A stretch of DNA of 64,000 nucleotides from Fimbriimonadaceae bacterium (lineage in GTDB: Bacteria; Armatimonadota; Fimbriimonadia; Fimbriimonadales; Fimbriimonadaceae): the NCBI GenBank assembly GCA_019638775.1, contig JAHBTD010000004.1, positions 124,001 through 188,000 of the forward strand, given 5' to 3'. Positions 8,291 through 17,650 of the stretch are shown here, piece after piece (position 1 is the first letter of the stretch; every line of letters starts with the position of its first letter). The translations under genes were made by a program, and so were the position numbers. The notes under the pieces were generated by a model. That model did not search any database. It worked only from the letters and a program-made list of their open reading frames with translations, and had not been told where the DNA came from.

Positions 8291-11200
8291 CTTCGCACCT
8301 CGATCCTGTTTTCGGCTGACGATGCGCGTTTATCGGTGTCGTACATGTTGTAGGCAACGGTCGGAAGCGCACTTGCCACACCCGGATTTTCGGCCCTCAA
8401 AGAGTACGTAAAGGTGTGCTCGCCCGCTTCCATCCATCGCGTAAAGAAGGCGACTCTGTCGCTGCGAATGACCAGTTTGTCGTACCAAGCCCACGTACGC
8501 CATTCCTCGGGGTCTTCGACAACGTCACGTTCGGTGACGATACAATTGCTTGGCAGTGGGTCTTCTACGATGACGTACTGCCGATAGTCGTTTGTTTTCA
8601 CCTTGACCACGCAGTAAATCGTGTCACCACGCTTTAAGGATTCGACCGGATCCTTATCCGGCTTGAGTTGGTAGGACCCATCTTCCATCTTTCGGGGAAC
8701 GATTCGATAGTAGTTGCGCGTGACGGTGAAGCCGGAGTCCGTGTTTAACGAGCCAAGCGCCTTTTGATAGACGAACTGCTTCATGGTGACGGTGTAGTAG
8801 CAGGAGCCCTGTCCGGAAGGCACAAGCTCGACCGTGTTTTCTCCCTGCCTCATCTTCGAAGTTGGAATCGTAACCGACTGGAGAGGCGTGGACCAATAGG
8901 TCTGATTGAGCGTAAGCTTGCCTGCCTCTTTGCCGTTCACACGAATAGAGACCGAAAGGTTTGGTGCCACTTCGGTCTGGCGCTGCCACACGTTCATCAT
9001 GCCCATCAAAATGAAGTTGGTATCTCGTGTGGAGTACCAAGTCGCCCCTCGCCGAGCAAGCATCAGCCCAACGACGATTTTGTCCAGTCGGGGGTCTGCG
9101 GGGCGTATCGTGCTCAAAGTCATCAACGCTTTGCCCGTTGTTTCATAGCCCCAACAATCCTCTTTCCAAGTCATCAAGTTGGGAGTTTCACTGCCCAGGG
9201 CAAGCATCCGGTTGAGGGCGGTATCGCGCAGTTTCACAAAGTTTGCACCCATGTTGTTGAATGCAAGCGCCGCGTTAGCCGAGTCAATCGAGCCAAGCTT
9301 AGACAGATCCAGGTTCGTGAGGAATCCCTCGGCAACCGCCCTTGCTCCATGAAGGGTCAGCCCATAGCAAAGATAGATTCGACCACGGAGTTCTTCGTCA
9401 AACTCGTACTGGTTTAAGATCGTTCCGAACTTATTCTTCTCGATCTCGGGCATCGGAGTTTTGATATGAGCGGCTGCCCACTCCAAGCCACGACTGAGGG
9501 AGTTTTCGCTTACGTTGTATCCAGCTCGTTTAGCGGTACTGAGAGCTTCGATGACCATCGCCGTCATGAATGGATCGCCGGTGTCGTATTCCCACCATCC
9601 CCATGAACCGTCGCTGTGCTGAAGCGCGCTAAGCCGTGAAAGGCCCTCGTTAACCCATTGTTCAGCCTCGCTGAACCTGGCCGGGCGATTGAGGCCCTTC
9701 GCCGCAGTCATTTTTGATGCTACGAGGCACGGTACAAAACGGCTAAGCGTTTGCTCAACGCAGCCGTAAGGGAATCTCACCAACTCGTCTATGGCCTGAT
9801 AAATAGTCGTGCCTAACGAAGGTGTAAGGGAAACCTCAGCTCCGCCAATGCTCGGGTCGAACCCCTGTCGAAGCGTAAACTTCATACTGGCGTTCGCGTT
9901 TAGGATGCCGGCGCTATAGTCGACAAACTGTCGAGCGTGTGGCAGGATGGGCACACGAAGCTCCACACCGTCCGTTGTGTTGGCGTCGATCCAAGTTTTG
10001 GCGACAAACACAGCAGAGCCGCTGGTGGTCGCCTCTGCTGTCCACTCGAACGCTTTGGTTTCGCCGTTGCGTATGCGCTGCTTTTGACGAAGATCTCCTT
10101 CGACTTTGGCTCCTTCGACGGTCAGTTCAAGGTTGACATCGGCGTCCCTTCCGCTGTCGTTGGTGACCGCTGCGATTAGCCTTTGCTTATCCGATTGCAC
10201 CCAGAATGATGGGGCTTCCAAGCGCACCATCAGGGGTCTTCTTGCTCGAACATTTTGAGTCGCTTGACCAACCTCTGTATTTGCTGTGATGCCAACAGCC
10301 GTCGCTCGCCAACTCGTGAGGTTGTCGGGAAGCTTAAAGCTCACACTCGCGGTTCCGTCTGCCCCGGTGCGAACGAACGGCGCCCAAAAAGCGGTGTCTC
10401 GGAAAACCCTTCGAACCGTGATGCTCGATGGGGCCTTATCGCCACCGTCCAGGTAAACCTCGGGGAAGGAGTAGCTCGTATCGACGTTGTTGTAGCGTGT
10501 GGGGAAGAACCCGGCGGCGATATCTGTGCGGTCGGATGCGAGGGCGTAAATCGACTCGTCGACGACTCCGAGAGAAACGTCAGCAGGCACGGGTGAACCG
10601 TCTGTCTTCTTCGTCGTCACCGTGTAGCTTGCGATCTCTCCCGGCAAGTAAACAGACTTATCGCTCGCGATGGAAACGTTCAGCTTCTTTGCGCCGAGAT
10701 CCACGGCAATACGACGCGACCGGGATCTAAAGCTTTTGTCTTTGATAAGGCAAACGGAAACATAGGCATTCGGGGTTAAAGCCTGAGTCACCGGCACTTC
10801 AAGAGTCATCACCGGATCGTCGAGCCGCACAACCTTGGACATGTAGATGCTATCTGCTTCTATCGTCAGCCAGGCCCATGAGCCCGTCATTGACGTGCGA
10901 ACCACAACTTTGGCGGTCTCTCCCGGTTTGTATTGCTTCTTATCGAGCTTGAGAGAAAGGTTCTCTTCGGGCTTGACACCCTCAAAATCGAAGCCGCGCG
11001 CAGCTACCCAGACGTAGTCACTCCCTTGCACCAAGTTGCGCTTGTCGTCGGTGGCCTCGGCTCGAAACTGATAATCTCCGGCGGTCTTTGGCGTGAATTG
11101 AGCACGGACGACACCCGATGCATCCGTTACCAACGATCGAGATTCCTGGACCTGGAATTCGTAATCCTTTCCGTTCCAGAACTCCCTGCCAAACCTCGCC

Positions 11201-13050
11201 TTAATCGGTAGGCCAGACATCGGTTTGCCGGTAAGACTATCGGTTGCAGTGATCTTGTAGCTGACGGGCGTACCTTTTTCGACGACGTATTGGTCATTCT
11301 CGACGTGTATGTCGAACTGCCCACGAGCAACCTTCACCGATCCTGTGCCATCGAAGTACTTTCCGCCTGGATCGGATACGCTTGCGGTGAGATTGTAGGT
11401 GTAGTCGGTGGTGGTGACAGGGCGGTCAAAATCACTCTCCCGCTTTGTGTCGAATTCGATAACCGCCCTTCCATTGGAGTCGGTGACGGCCTTGTACTCA
11501 TTGAAGTATTCGCCGCCGTAACTGTATCCGTATTCGTCGTCCTGTTCTCCGTCGCCGTAGGTCCACAAGGCTTGTCGATCCACATACGCGATCACCTCGG
11601 CCCCAACAACCGGTCCCCCAAAGTAGTACTGAGCTTCCACGATAAAGCGAGCCTTCTCGCCCATGATGTAGGTCGGTTTCTCCGGCGTTACCTTAATCTG
11701 ATAAGTTGGTTTGCGATAGGCGGCAAGTGTCACCACCATCGACTCTGTGCGTCCCGCAACAACCGCCTCGACGTAGTAATCACCAGGCGCCATCTCCTTG
11801 TTGGTAACAAATTGTCCCGTGAATGAGCCCATGTCGCTGGTGGTTGTCTCGGACTCAGCGAGCAGATTGGAGTCTTCGTCTCGCACCTCGATCGACACCG
11901 GTTTGTTGGCGGCCACCTCATAAGTACTGCCTCGCAAAATGCGCGTGATTCCTTTAAATTCGACGGTGTCCCCTGGACGATAAATGGGACGGTCACTGTA
12001 CATGTAGGTTGTGACCTGGCTACCTTCCGACTGACTGTCCAAGTAGCTATCCGCTACCGCCCAAGAGTTGCCGTGCTGGGCCAGCACGACCTCGCGCTTT
12101 CGAGAGCCGCTGCGTTGAATCTTATAGGAGAACGTTCCATCAGCGTCTGTCTGCCCCTTCTTGACGGCTTTCCCGCTTTGGCCCGAGGAGATGGTTGCCC
12201 CGGCTATCGGTTTGCCTGAAACGAGGTCAACGACGTAGCATGCTGCATCGTTGCGCGCGATCTTGGTTACCAGACCAATTTTGGATACGACAAACCAGGT
12301 GCCGCGCATCATGCCATCGGTGCTGCACTCCAACCAATAGAGGCCTTCGTTAAGCTTATCGACATGAACGGGCATTCGGAATACGCCCTCTACGTCTCTC
12401 CCCGAGTTGGGCTTTTCGATCTTGGAAACCAACTTCCCTGCTTGAGAAGGGTCTAAACCTTTGGGTTTCCAGGATTGTCGAAAACTCTGCAGAAGGGTTT
12501 GCAGGCCTTCCTTTGCGACGACGCTGGCAAAAGGAAGTTCATAGATCCGGATTTCAGAGGTTTCTTTCTTACTGAATCCGTGCAAGTTAAACTCAATCGC
12601 CTGTCCGGGCGTGAAAACGTGCTGGCTCGCATAGACTTCGAGGTAGGGATCGGTGGGTTCAAGTTCGACATCGACGGCTTCAGGCTTTCCTTCCTTTACC
12701 TCGACCCGAACATCTTGAATCTTATGGACATCACCCCGGACATCCAAAAGATAACGCCCAGCCTTGACGCTCCCGAGATAGTATCGACCCTCTTCATTTG
12801 TCGCCGCCGAGTAGGTCACCGGCTCTTCTTCGAGGTGCAAGTCGCCGCGCCAATATCGATCCCAGTCGATGTCCGCACGCAAGTACACCACTGCGTTCGG
12901 CAATAGTTTTCCGTTCTCCGCCATCCGAACTGTGCCGGTCAGTCCGCCGTAAGGGACTTCTCGAGTGATGCCGTGGGCAAGGAGTACAAAGCAGGCCGCA
13001 ATGGCGACGGCAATTGCAAGCAATCGACTAACAGCGATTTTTGAAGACAT
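8287..13050 (-). CDS. Bacterial alpha-2-macroglobulin, thioester-containing
   Basis: A 1587-residue periplasmic or surface protein with an N-terminal membrane segment (LLAIAVAIAACFVLLAHG), many beta-sandwich MG domains (YSDRPIYRPGDTVEFKGI is the typical MG block), the ANG-like middle region, and a thioester domain with YGCVEQ, Cys at about 1097 and Gln at about 1100. Such proteins trap proteases after cleavage of a bait region. The start is the ATG at 13050: AAAGGAGGGG lies just upstream, whereas the longer open frame to 13143 overlaps the membrane protein gene. Other bacterial copies commonly pair with penicillin-binding protein 1C; here the partners are a polytopic membrane protein upstream and VanW downstream. 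Confidence 0.93.
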   Translation of the reverse strand: MSSKIAVSRLLAIAVAIAACFVLLAHGITREVPYGGLTGTVRMAENGKLLPNAVVYLRADIDWDRYWRGDLHLEEEPVTYSAATNEEGRYYLGSVKAGRYLLDVRGDVHKIQDVRVEVKEGKPEAVDVELEPTDPYLEVYASQHVFTPGQAIEFNLHGFSKKETSEIRIYELPFASVVAKEGLQTLLQSFRQSWKPKGLDPSQAGKLVSKIEKPNSGRDVEGVFRMPVHVDKLNEGLYWLECSTDGMMRGTWFVVSKIGLVTKIARNDAACYVVDLVSGKPIAGATISSGQSGKAVKKGQTDADGTFSYKIQRSGSRKREVVLAQHGNSWAVADSYLDSQSEGSQVTTYMYSDRPIYRPGDTVEFKGITRILRGSTYEVAANKPVSIEVRDEDSNLLAESETTTSDMGSFTGQFVTNKEMAPGDYYVEAVVAGRTESMVVTLAAYRKPTYQIKVTPEKPTYIMGEKARFIVEAQYYFGGPVVGAEVIAYVDRQALWTYGDGEQDDEYGYSYGGEYFNEYKAVTDSNGRAVIEFDTKRESDFDRPVTTTDYTYNLTASVSDPGGKYFDGTGSVKVARGQFDIHVENDQYVVEKGTPVSYKITATDSLTGKPMSGLPIKARFGREFWNGKDYEFQVQESRSLVTDASGVVRAQFTPKTAGDYQFRAEATDDKRNLVQGSDYVWVAARGFDFEGVKPEENLSLKLDKKQYKPGETAKVVVRTSMTGSWAWLTIEADSIYMSKVVRLDDPVMTLEVPVTQALTPNAYVSVCLIKDKSFRSRSRRIAVDLGAKKLNVSIASDKSVYLPGEIASYTVTTKKTDGSPVPADVSLGVVDESIYALASDRTDIAAGFFPTRYNNVDTSYSFPEVYLDGGDKAPSSITVRRVFRDTAFWAPFVRTGADGTASVSFKLPDNLTSWRATAVGITANTEVGQATQNVRARRPLMVRLEAPSFWVQSDKQRLIAAVTNDSGRDADVNLELTVEGAKVEGDLRQKQRIRNGETKAFEWTAEATTSGSAVFVAKTWIDANTTDGVELRVPILPHARQFVDYSAGILNANASMKFTLRQGFDPSIGGAEVSLTPSLGTTIYQAIDELVRFPYGCVEQTLSRFVPCLVASKMTAAKGLNRPARFSEAEQWVNEGLSRLSALQHSDGSWGWWEYDTGDPFMTAMVIEALSTAKRAGYNVSENSLSRGLEWAAAHIKTPMPEIEKNKFGTILNQYEFDEELRGRIYLCYGLTLHGARAVAEGFLTNLDLSKLGSIDSANAALAFNNMGANFVKLRDTALNRMLALGSETPNLMTWKEDCWGYETTGKALMTLSTIRPADPRLDKIVVGLMLARRGATWYSTRDTNFILMGMMNVWQRQTEVAPNLSVSIRVNGKEAGKLTLNQTYWSTPLQSVTIPTSKMRQGENTVELVPSGQGSCYYTVTMKQFVYQKALGSLNTDSGFTVTRNYYRIVPRKMEDGSYQLKPDKDPVESLKRGDTIYCVVKVKTNDYRQYVIVEDPLPSNCIVTERDVVEDPEEWRTWAWYDKLVIRSDRVAFFTRWMEAGEHTFTYSLRAENPGVASALPTVAYNMYDTDKRASSAENRIEVRR

Positions 13051-13052
13051 CG

Positions 13053-14468
13053 TTACTGCCCCTCCTTTGTGGGGGCTCCTTCTGATCGAACGGATAAGAA
13101 CCAAATGAGTATCGCTACAACGATGAAAATGCCGAATGCCCAACCTAAAACGATGACCTTGGTCTCACGGACTAGGTTGATATAGTCTTTGAAGGCCATG
13201 AAGCAGATTGAGGATAGCGCGGCAAAACCCATCGCCAAAGCCATCGGAGTAGAGGACTTTTCACCCTTTAATCCAAGGATCACGGACGAGATGCCCAGAC
13301 CGGCGAGCCAGCCGACATAGCCCTTCGAGGAGAGCAGCACCGTTACCAGCATCGGCACCGAAACCATTAAGATGCACCAGAGGCCAGCGGCGATGTCTCG
13401 CTTGATACCTACGCGATGATGCGCCGTTAGCCACCACTCCCACGCGAGGATTGGGACTGCCGCGCCAATCAAGATGCCGACGAGGCCATAGTGTTGGGCG
13501 ATGTCGAGAGCCCGCCCACTATCGCTAAAGAGCTCGCGGAACATGCGATAGAGCACAAGCGCCAACAACGGACTCATGCTGAGGAGCGCGCGCCCGTTCC
13601 TCATGGAAACACAGATCGCGAGACCGCCGAGAGCGGCAACAGACATACCGAAGCCCTTCGCCACGCCAAAAGCGAGAGTTGCAACACCCAGCCATATCAG
13701 GGTGGCAAGCATAAAGCCAAAGGAGCCCTTGTCGTCTTCGGGGAGAAGATAGTGCACAACGCAAGCAGCAACCGCGCTGCCCCCTAGCACTGTCCAAATC
13801 GACTGAAGCTCCAGTACGCGTTGGGTGATCAGCCATCCCGCACCCGTCATCAGGATCGCGATCAGAATCGGTGCGAAACTGCGCCGCTTGGGATGTCCTT
13901 CAACTACGCCCAGCACCAACACGGCGCAAATCGCGGCGACGAGGCCAAACGCTTGTCCCGAGAACTTTGCATAGTTTCCGGGGCCAATGCGTCCGAGCTG
14001 ATCTGCTGCCGATACGGCAACACAAGCAAGCGTGGCATGACTGACGGATACAGATGCCGCACAACCTGAAGATGCCCAGGCGATGCCACCCAATCCAAGC
14101 GCGACACCAAACAAGAGTAGGGGCATGTGGTCCGGCTGGACGGTGGTGACCGTTGCGAAGGAGACTGCCGCGACGACGAGCGCGCCTATGGCAAATCCAA
14201 CAGAAGAGACAGCTCTTTGCAACAGTCGATCCAAGACCGTCGCCATCAGGATGCCAACTGCACAACCAACAGCGGCTCCGTATAGGGTCAGAATAAGCTC
14301 TGAATTCAGGCGGGTCAAACCGAAGACGGCGGCGAGAAGCGCGAGCGAAACGATGACTAATCCGAGCGGATTAGCTCGCGAAGAGTCCTCCGAATCGGTT
14401 CGGCTGCGAACAAAAAGGGATGCGACGCCGATGGCGATCACAGCCCAAGGTAACCAAGAGATGGCCAC
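13053..14468 (-). CDS. Polytopic membrane protein upstream of alpha-2-macroglobulin
   Basis: 471 residues, with roughly 12 or more transmembrane helices rich in Ala, Gly and Val. I do not recognise the family. The start is GTG at 14468 with AAGGAG eight bases before it (14477-14482). The stop lies two bases before the alpha-2-macroglobulin ATG, whose ribosome binding site sits inside this gene, so the two are translationally coupled. No catalytic motif is visible; a role in anchoring, transport or sensing for the surface protein is only a guess from context. Confidence 0.75.
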   Translation of the reverse strand: MAISWLPWAVIAIGVASLFVRSRTDSEDSSRANPLGLVIVSLALLAAVFGLTRLNSELILTLYGAAVGCAVGILMATVLDRLLQRAVSSVGFAIGALVVAAVSFATVTTVQPDHMPLLLFGVALGLGGIAWASSGCAASVSVSHATLACVAVSAADQLGRIGPGNYAKFSGQAFGLVAAICAVLVLGVVEGHPKRRSFAPILIAILMTGAGWLITQRVLELQSIWTVLGGSAVAACVVHYLLPEDDKGSFGFMLATLIWLGVATLAFGVAKGFGMSVAALGGLAICVSMRNGRALLSMSPLLALVLYRMFRELFSDSGRALDIAQHYGLVGILIGAAVPILAWEWWLTAHHRVGIKRDIAAGLWCILMVSVPMLVTVLLSSKGYVGWLAGLGISSVILGLKGEKSSTPMALAMGFAALSSICFMAFKDYINLVRETKVIVLGWAFGIFIVVAILIWFLSVRSEGAPTKEGQ

Positions 14469-14641
14469 TGATCAAACTCCTTGTGTATAGCGGTATGTGG
14501 ACTTCCTGTCCGTTGGGACAGCCCAATGATGTTCATGAGCTATCAAGGCTTCCTTCGGGGTCTGCACCAAGATTCCTGCAAGGAATTGAACTCGAACAAA
14601 AAATGTGGAAAACTTTTTGGCTCAGGTTCAAAAACTGTGAT

Positions 14642-15451
14642 CTACAAAGGAATTCCCGCGAGTTTTTTGAGGGCATCGACTTCTGTCTTTGCAAGAACTC
14701 GGCAAGCTCCCTTTGGAAGTTTGCCTAGGCTTACCGGGCCCAATCTCACTCGTCGAAGCCGTACGACCGGGGTTCCGATCGCATCGCACATCTTGCGCAC
14801 CTGTCGGTTGCGGCCTTCGTGAATGACCAATGTAAAGGTTGTTTGTCCCCGTTTTGTGTCGGGGTAGACCTGACTGACCCTTGCCGGAGCGGTCTTCACA
14901 CCATCGATGCGCATCCCCTTCTCTATGCGTTCGAGGGCCTTGTCATCGGGCATGCCGCTGACGGTGACGATGTACTCTTTCTCAATGCCGAAGCTTGGAT
15001 GTGTCAAACGCTGGGCAAGCGGACCATCGTTCGTAAAGACCAACAGACCTTCCGTCTCCATATCCAGCCTTCCGACCGGCTTGACGAGCACATCCATTTC
15101 GGGCATCAGGTCGGCAACCGTCTTGCGATGTTGCGGATCGCTCATGGTTGTCACGTATCCAGCGGGCTTGTGCATCGCGATATAAGCCAGTCGCTGGGCC
15201 GCGATCGACTTCCCGTCGACCTTGATCTCATCACCCGGGGCAACCGACACGCCGAGTTCGGTGACGACCGCCCCGTTGACCATCACGCGCCCATCGACGA
15301 TCCACTTCTCGGCGGTGCGTCGGCTGCAAAGCCCAGCATGAGCGATTCGCTTGTGCAGACGCTCCATGCCGTCGGTCCGACCGATCTGTCCGTGACTCGA
15401 CTTCTGGACCTCTTTCAATAGATTCTTTGCTGAATTTGAAACTTTACGCAC
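14642..15451 (-). CDS. 23S rRNA pseudouridine synthase, RsuA/RluB family
   Basis: Isomerises uridine to pseudouridine in ribosomal RNA. An S4 RNA-binding domain (MERLHKRIAHAGLCSRRTAE...RVMVNG) is followed by the catalytic domain with GRLDMETEGLLVFTNDG, containing the active-site Asp, and HEGRNRQVRKM near the C-terminus. RluB is likeliest because of length and S4 domain, but RsuA or RluE are not excluded. The GTG at 15451 has GGGAG five bases upstream and adds 28 residues before the S4 domain; the ATG at 15367 is an alternative that starts at the domain edge. The gene overlaps the carboxypeptidase gene by eight bases. Confidence 0.9.
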   Translation of the reverse strand: MRKVSNSAKNLLKEVQKSSHGQIGRTDGMERLHKRIAHAGLCSRRTAEKWIVDGRVMVNGAVVTELGVSVAPGDEIKVDGKSIAAQRLAYIAMHKPAGYVTTMSDPQHRKTVADLMPEMDVLVKPVGRLDMETEGLLVFTNDGPLAQRLTHPSFGIEKEYIVTVSGMPDDKALERIEKGMRIDGVKTAPARVSQVYPDTKRGQTTFTLVIHEGRNRQVRKMCDAIGTPVVRLRRVRLGPVSLGKLPKGACRVLAKTEVDALKKLAGIPL

Positions 15452-16664
15452 GCCGTCTCCCTGCCGCTGATTTGTAAAACTTTGATTGTCTTTTCTTTAA
15501 CACAAGCGTTCCACCAACGAGCACTCCGCCAATGATGAGAAACGGCCAGCTTGCCACACGCGCCGCAAGAGGCGGCTGTTTCTCGACAGCATCAACGGCA
15601 AAGACCGGCAGCTCCTGGACCCAGCCGTTGCCATCCTTGAAGACGACAGTGCCCACCTTGGCTCCGGCCTCGACCGGTGCCACTAGATCTGATTTCAGCT
15701 TGAGCTCCTGCTTAATATCCGGTTTTGAGCCTTTCTTCAGCGCGTAGTACACGGGCTCTGCGATCTTTAGCGGCACAGTGGCCAGCACCCCCTCTTTAAT
15801 GGGAGCTTCGCCGACACGTGTGTCCTTGGCAAAGGCGATCTGTCTCTCAAAGTTTTTGAACGCCCAGTCCATCATCGCTTTCTCGTCTGCTTTCCAATCC
15901 TCACTCGCCAGTATTACGGTGATGACTCGAAACCCGTTTCGCGTTGCACTGCCGACAAAACAGCTACCCGCCGGCCTTGTGTATCCTGTTTTGATGCCGT
16001 CGTGGGTGGGGTCCCACGTCAGGAATTTGTTCTTGCTGATGAGCCACAGATCTTCTTGATTGATGCTGCGGACAGTTTGGCGTTTGGGGGTATCCACGAT
16101 CTTTCGGAACGCTGGGTTCTTCATCGCTTCACGCGCGATCTTCGCAAGATCGCTTGCCGTAGTGTAGTGATTGGGATCGTGCAGGCCGTTCGGGGTGACG
16201 AAGTTTGTGCTTGTGCAACCGATCTCTTTCGCCCGCTTGTTCAGTTCGGCAGCAAATGCCGGAACACTGCCGCTGATGTGAACCGCCACGGCACAGCACG
16301 CATCGTTTGCACTGCGCAGCATCATGGCATAGGCCAACTCCTCCGCCGTCATGACTTCGCCCGGCTTGAGGTGCAGGCTGGATTCAGGGATCGTTTCAAT
16401 ATCCCAGGGAGCAACGATCTTATCGGTCGGCAAAGTCTTTTCAAGAAGTATCAGCGTCGTCAGGATCTTTGTACAACTTGCTGGGAAGCGCTTGGCGTTG
16501 GCTTCCTTCGAGAAAAGGACACAGCCTGATTTCTCGTCGATGATGAGGGCGCTTTTCGCTTGGACCTGAAGCCCGGCCCCGCCCGATTCGGACGCGGGAG
16601 CCTGTAAAGCCAAGCAAGTCAGGGCGATGAGGGGAGCGAATCTGCAATTTCGCATAACCGGCAA
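15444..16664 (-). CDS. D-alanyl-D-alanine carboxypeptidase (S11, DacF-like)
   Basis: Penicillin-binding carboxypeptidase that trims the terminal D-Ala from peptidoglycan pentapeptides outside the membrane. Of 406 residues: signal sequence (FAPLIALTCLALQAPASE), the serine nucleophile motif SCTK at 63-66, SAN at 118-120 and KTG at 225-227, then a beta-rich C-terminal domain and a final membrane helix (WPFLIIGGVLVGGTLVL) followed by a basic tail. All three catalytic motifs are intact. It is directly followed by and overlaps the pseudouridine synthase gene, an arrangement also seen in Gram-positive genomes. Confidence 0.93.
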   Translation of the reverse strand: MPVMRNCRFAPLIALTCLALQAPASESGGAGLQVQAKSALIIDEKSGCVLFSKEANAKRFPASCTKILTTLILLEKTLPTDKIVAPWDIETIPESSLHLKPGEVMTAEELAYAMMLRSANDACCAVAVHISGSVPAFAAELNKRAKEIGCTSTNFVTPNGLHDPNHYTTASDLAKIAREAMKNPAFRKIVDTPKRQTVRSINQEDLWLISKNKFLTWDPTHDGIKTGYTRPAGSCFVGSATRNGFRVITVILASEDWKADEKAMMDWAFKNFERQIAFAKDTRVGEAPIKEGVLATVPLKIAEPVYYALKKGSKPDIKQELKLKSDLVAPVEAGAKVGTVVFKDGNGWVQELPVFAVDAVEKQPPLAARVASWPFLIIGGVLVGGTLVLKKRQSKFYKSAAGRRRA

Positions 16665-16758
16665 GTGGTCAGTCTACCGGATTGAGCCGGATGGATCGCC
16701 TTAAGCGGGAGTCCTACGCGAGTCTGCACGTCCATGGCGTATGATGCGTCTATAGATC

Positions 16759-17211
16759 ATGCGAAGTTTTTTCATTTTGTTTGCGGCGCTGCTTTCACTC
16801 TTGGTCGTTGCTCAGGCGAAGCAGGTTCAGGCTTCCGATCTGATCGGCAAATGGGACGGCAAATTCGAGATTGACTTCAATAAAGTGTCGTCAACACGCA
16901 TGCCCCAAGAGATTGCGCAGATGAAAGAGATCGTGAAAACCCGACGCTATAGCTTTGAGTTTAGGAAGGATAAGACTTATGAATCGGTGGTGACGGCAGG
17001 CGCAAAGGTCGGGAACAAGACAAAGGGGACCTGGGCGCTTGACGGTAAGAAACTGACCTTGGTGGATACCGAGGTCTTGGGCAAACCGATCCCTAAAGAG
17101 AAGCGAAAGGATCAAGAGATGATCGTGGTCCAGACGGGCAAGACCGTGAAGCTCCAGGTCGCCAGCAACTTCGCGCCGACGTTTATTGTTCTGACGAAGC
17201 CAAAGAAATAG
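16759..17211 (+). CDS. Small secreted protein
   Basis: 150 residues with a clear signal peptide (FFILFAALLSLLVVAQA) and a beta-rich mature part: DLIGKWDGKFEIDF, TKGTWALDGKKLTLVDTEVLG. The pattern of a short strand-rich domain starting with GKW resembles small lipocalin-like proteins that report a change relative to a control, but I see no diagnostic motif. Flanked by the divergent carboxypeptidase gene and a convergent small membrane-anchored protein. Confidence 0.65.
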   Translation: MRSFFILFAALLSLLVVAQAKQVQASDLIGKWDGKFEIDFNKVSSTRMPQEIAQMKEIVKTRRYSFEFRKDKTYESVVTAGAKVGNKTKGTWALDGKKLTLVDTEVLGKPIPKEKRKDQEMIVVQTGKTVKLQVASNFAPTFIVLTKPKK

Positions 17212-17233
17212 TAAGCACTCATGTGCTTTGCAA

Positions 17234-17641
17234 CTATTCGAGCAAACTCCGCACAAACGCCACGCCCTTCTCGTGGAACTTCTTCGTCGGCAGTCCCCCC
17301 GGACCATATCGTGGAGTAGTCCCCACCTCTACCAAGCTCCCGCTCCCCTTTGCAGAGACATAAACCGGATGGAACCAGCCGTAGGATTTCCAATCGGGCA
17401 TGCTTGTCAGGCAGACAGCGTTCTCAACATTGAAAGTCGTATCAACTTTGTAGACGCTGCTATCCATAAACTGTCGTAAGCGGTTCAAGACCTCTTCGGG
17501 TGGCAGAGGACACTCAAACTTCTCGGACAGCGATGGCTTCCGAGTGACTGTTTTACCTGCCGTTGCTGCGTTGGCCTTGACAAAACAGACCGCCCAAACC
17601 GCGGTCCCGCCGACTAACCCCATGAGTGCCCCAGAAAGCAT
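17234..17641 (-). CDS. Hypothetical protein with N-terminal membrane segment
   Basis: 135 residues; an N-terminal hydrophobic stretch (ALMGLVGGTAVWAVCFV) is followed by a soluble domain of about 100 residues with PLPPEEVLNRLRQFMDSS and a pattern of alternating strands. I do not recognise the family. The gene lies ten bases after the DUF885 gene stop on the same strand, so it is probably its operon partner. The overlapping plus-strand frames look like shadows. Confidence 0.6.
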   Translation of the reverse strand: MLSGALMGLVGGTAVWAVCFVKANAATAGKTVTRKPSLSEKFECPLPPEEVLNRLRQFMDSSVYKVDTTFNVENAVCLTSMPDWKSYGWFHPVYVSAKGSGSLVEVGTTPRYGPGGLPTKKFHEKGVAFVRSLLE

Positions 17642-17650
17642 AATCTGAAC

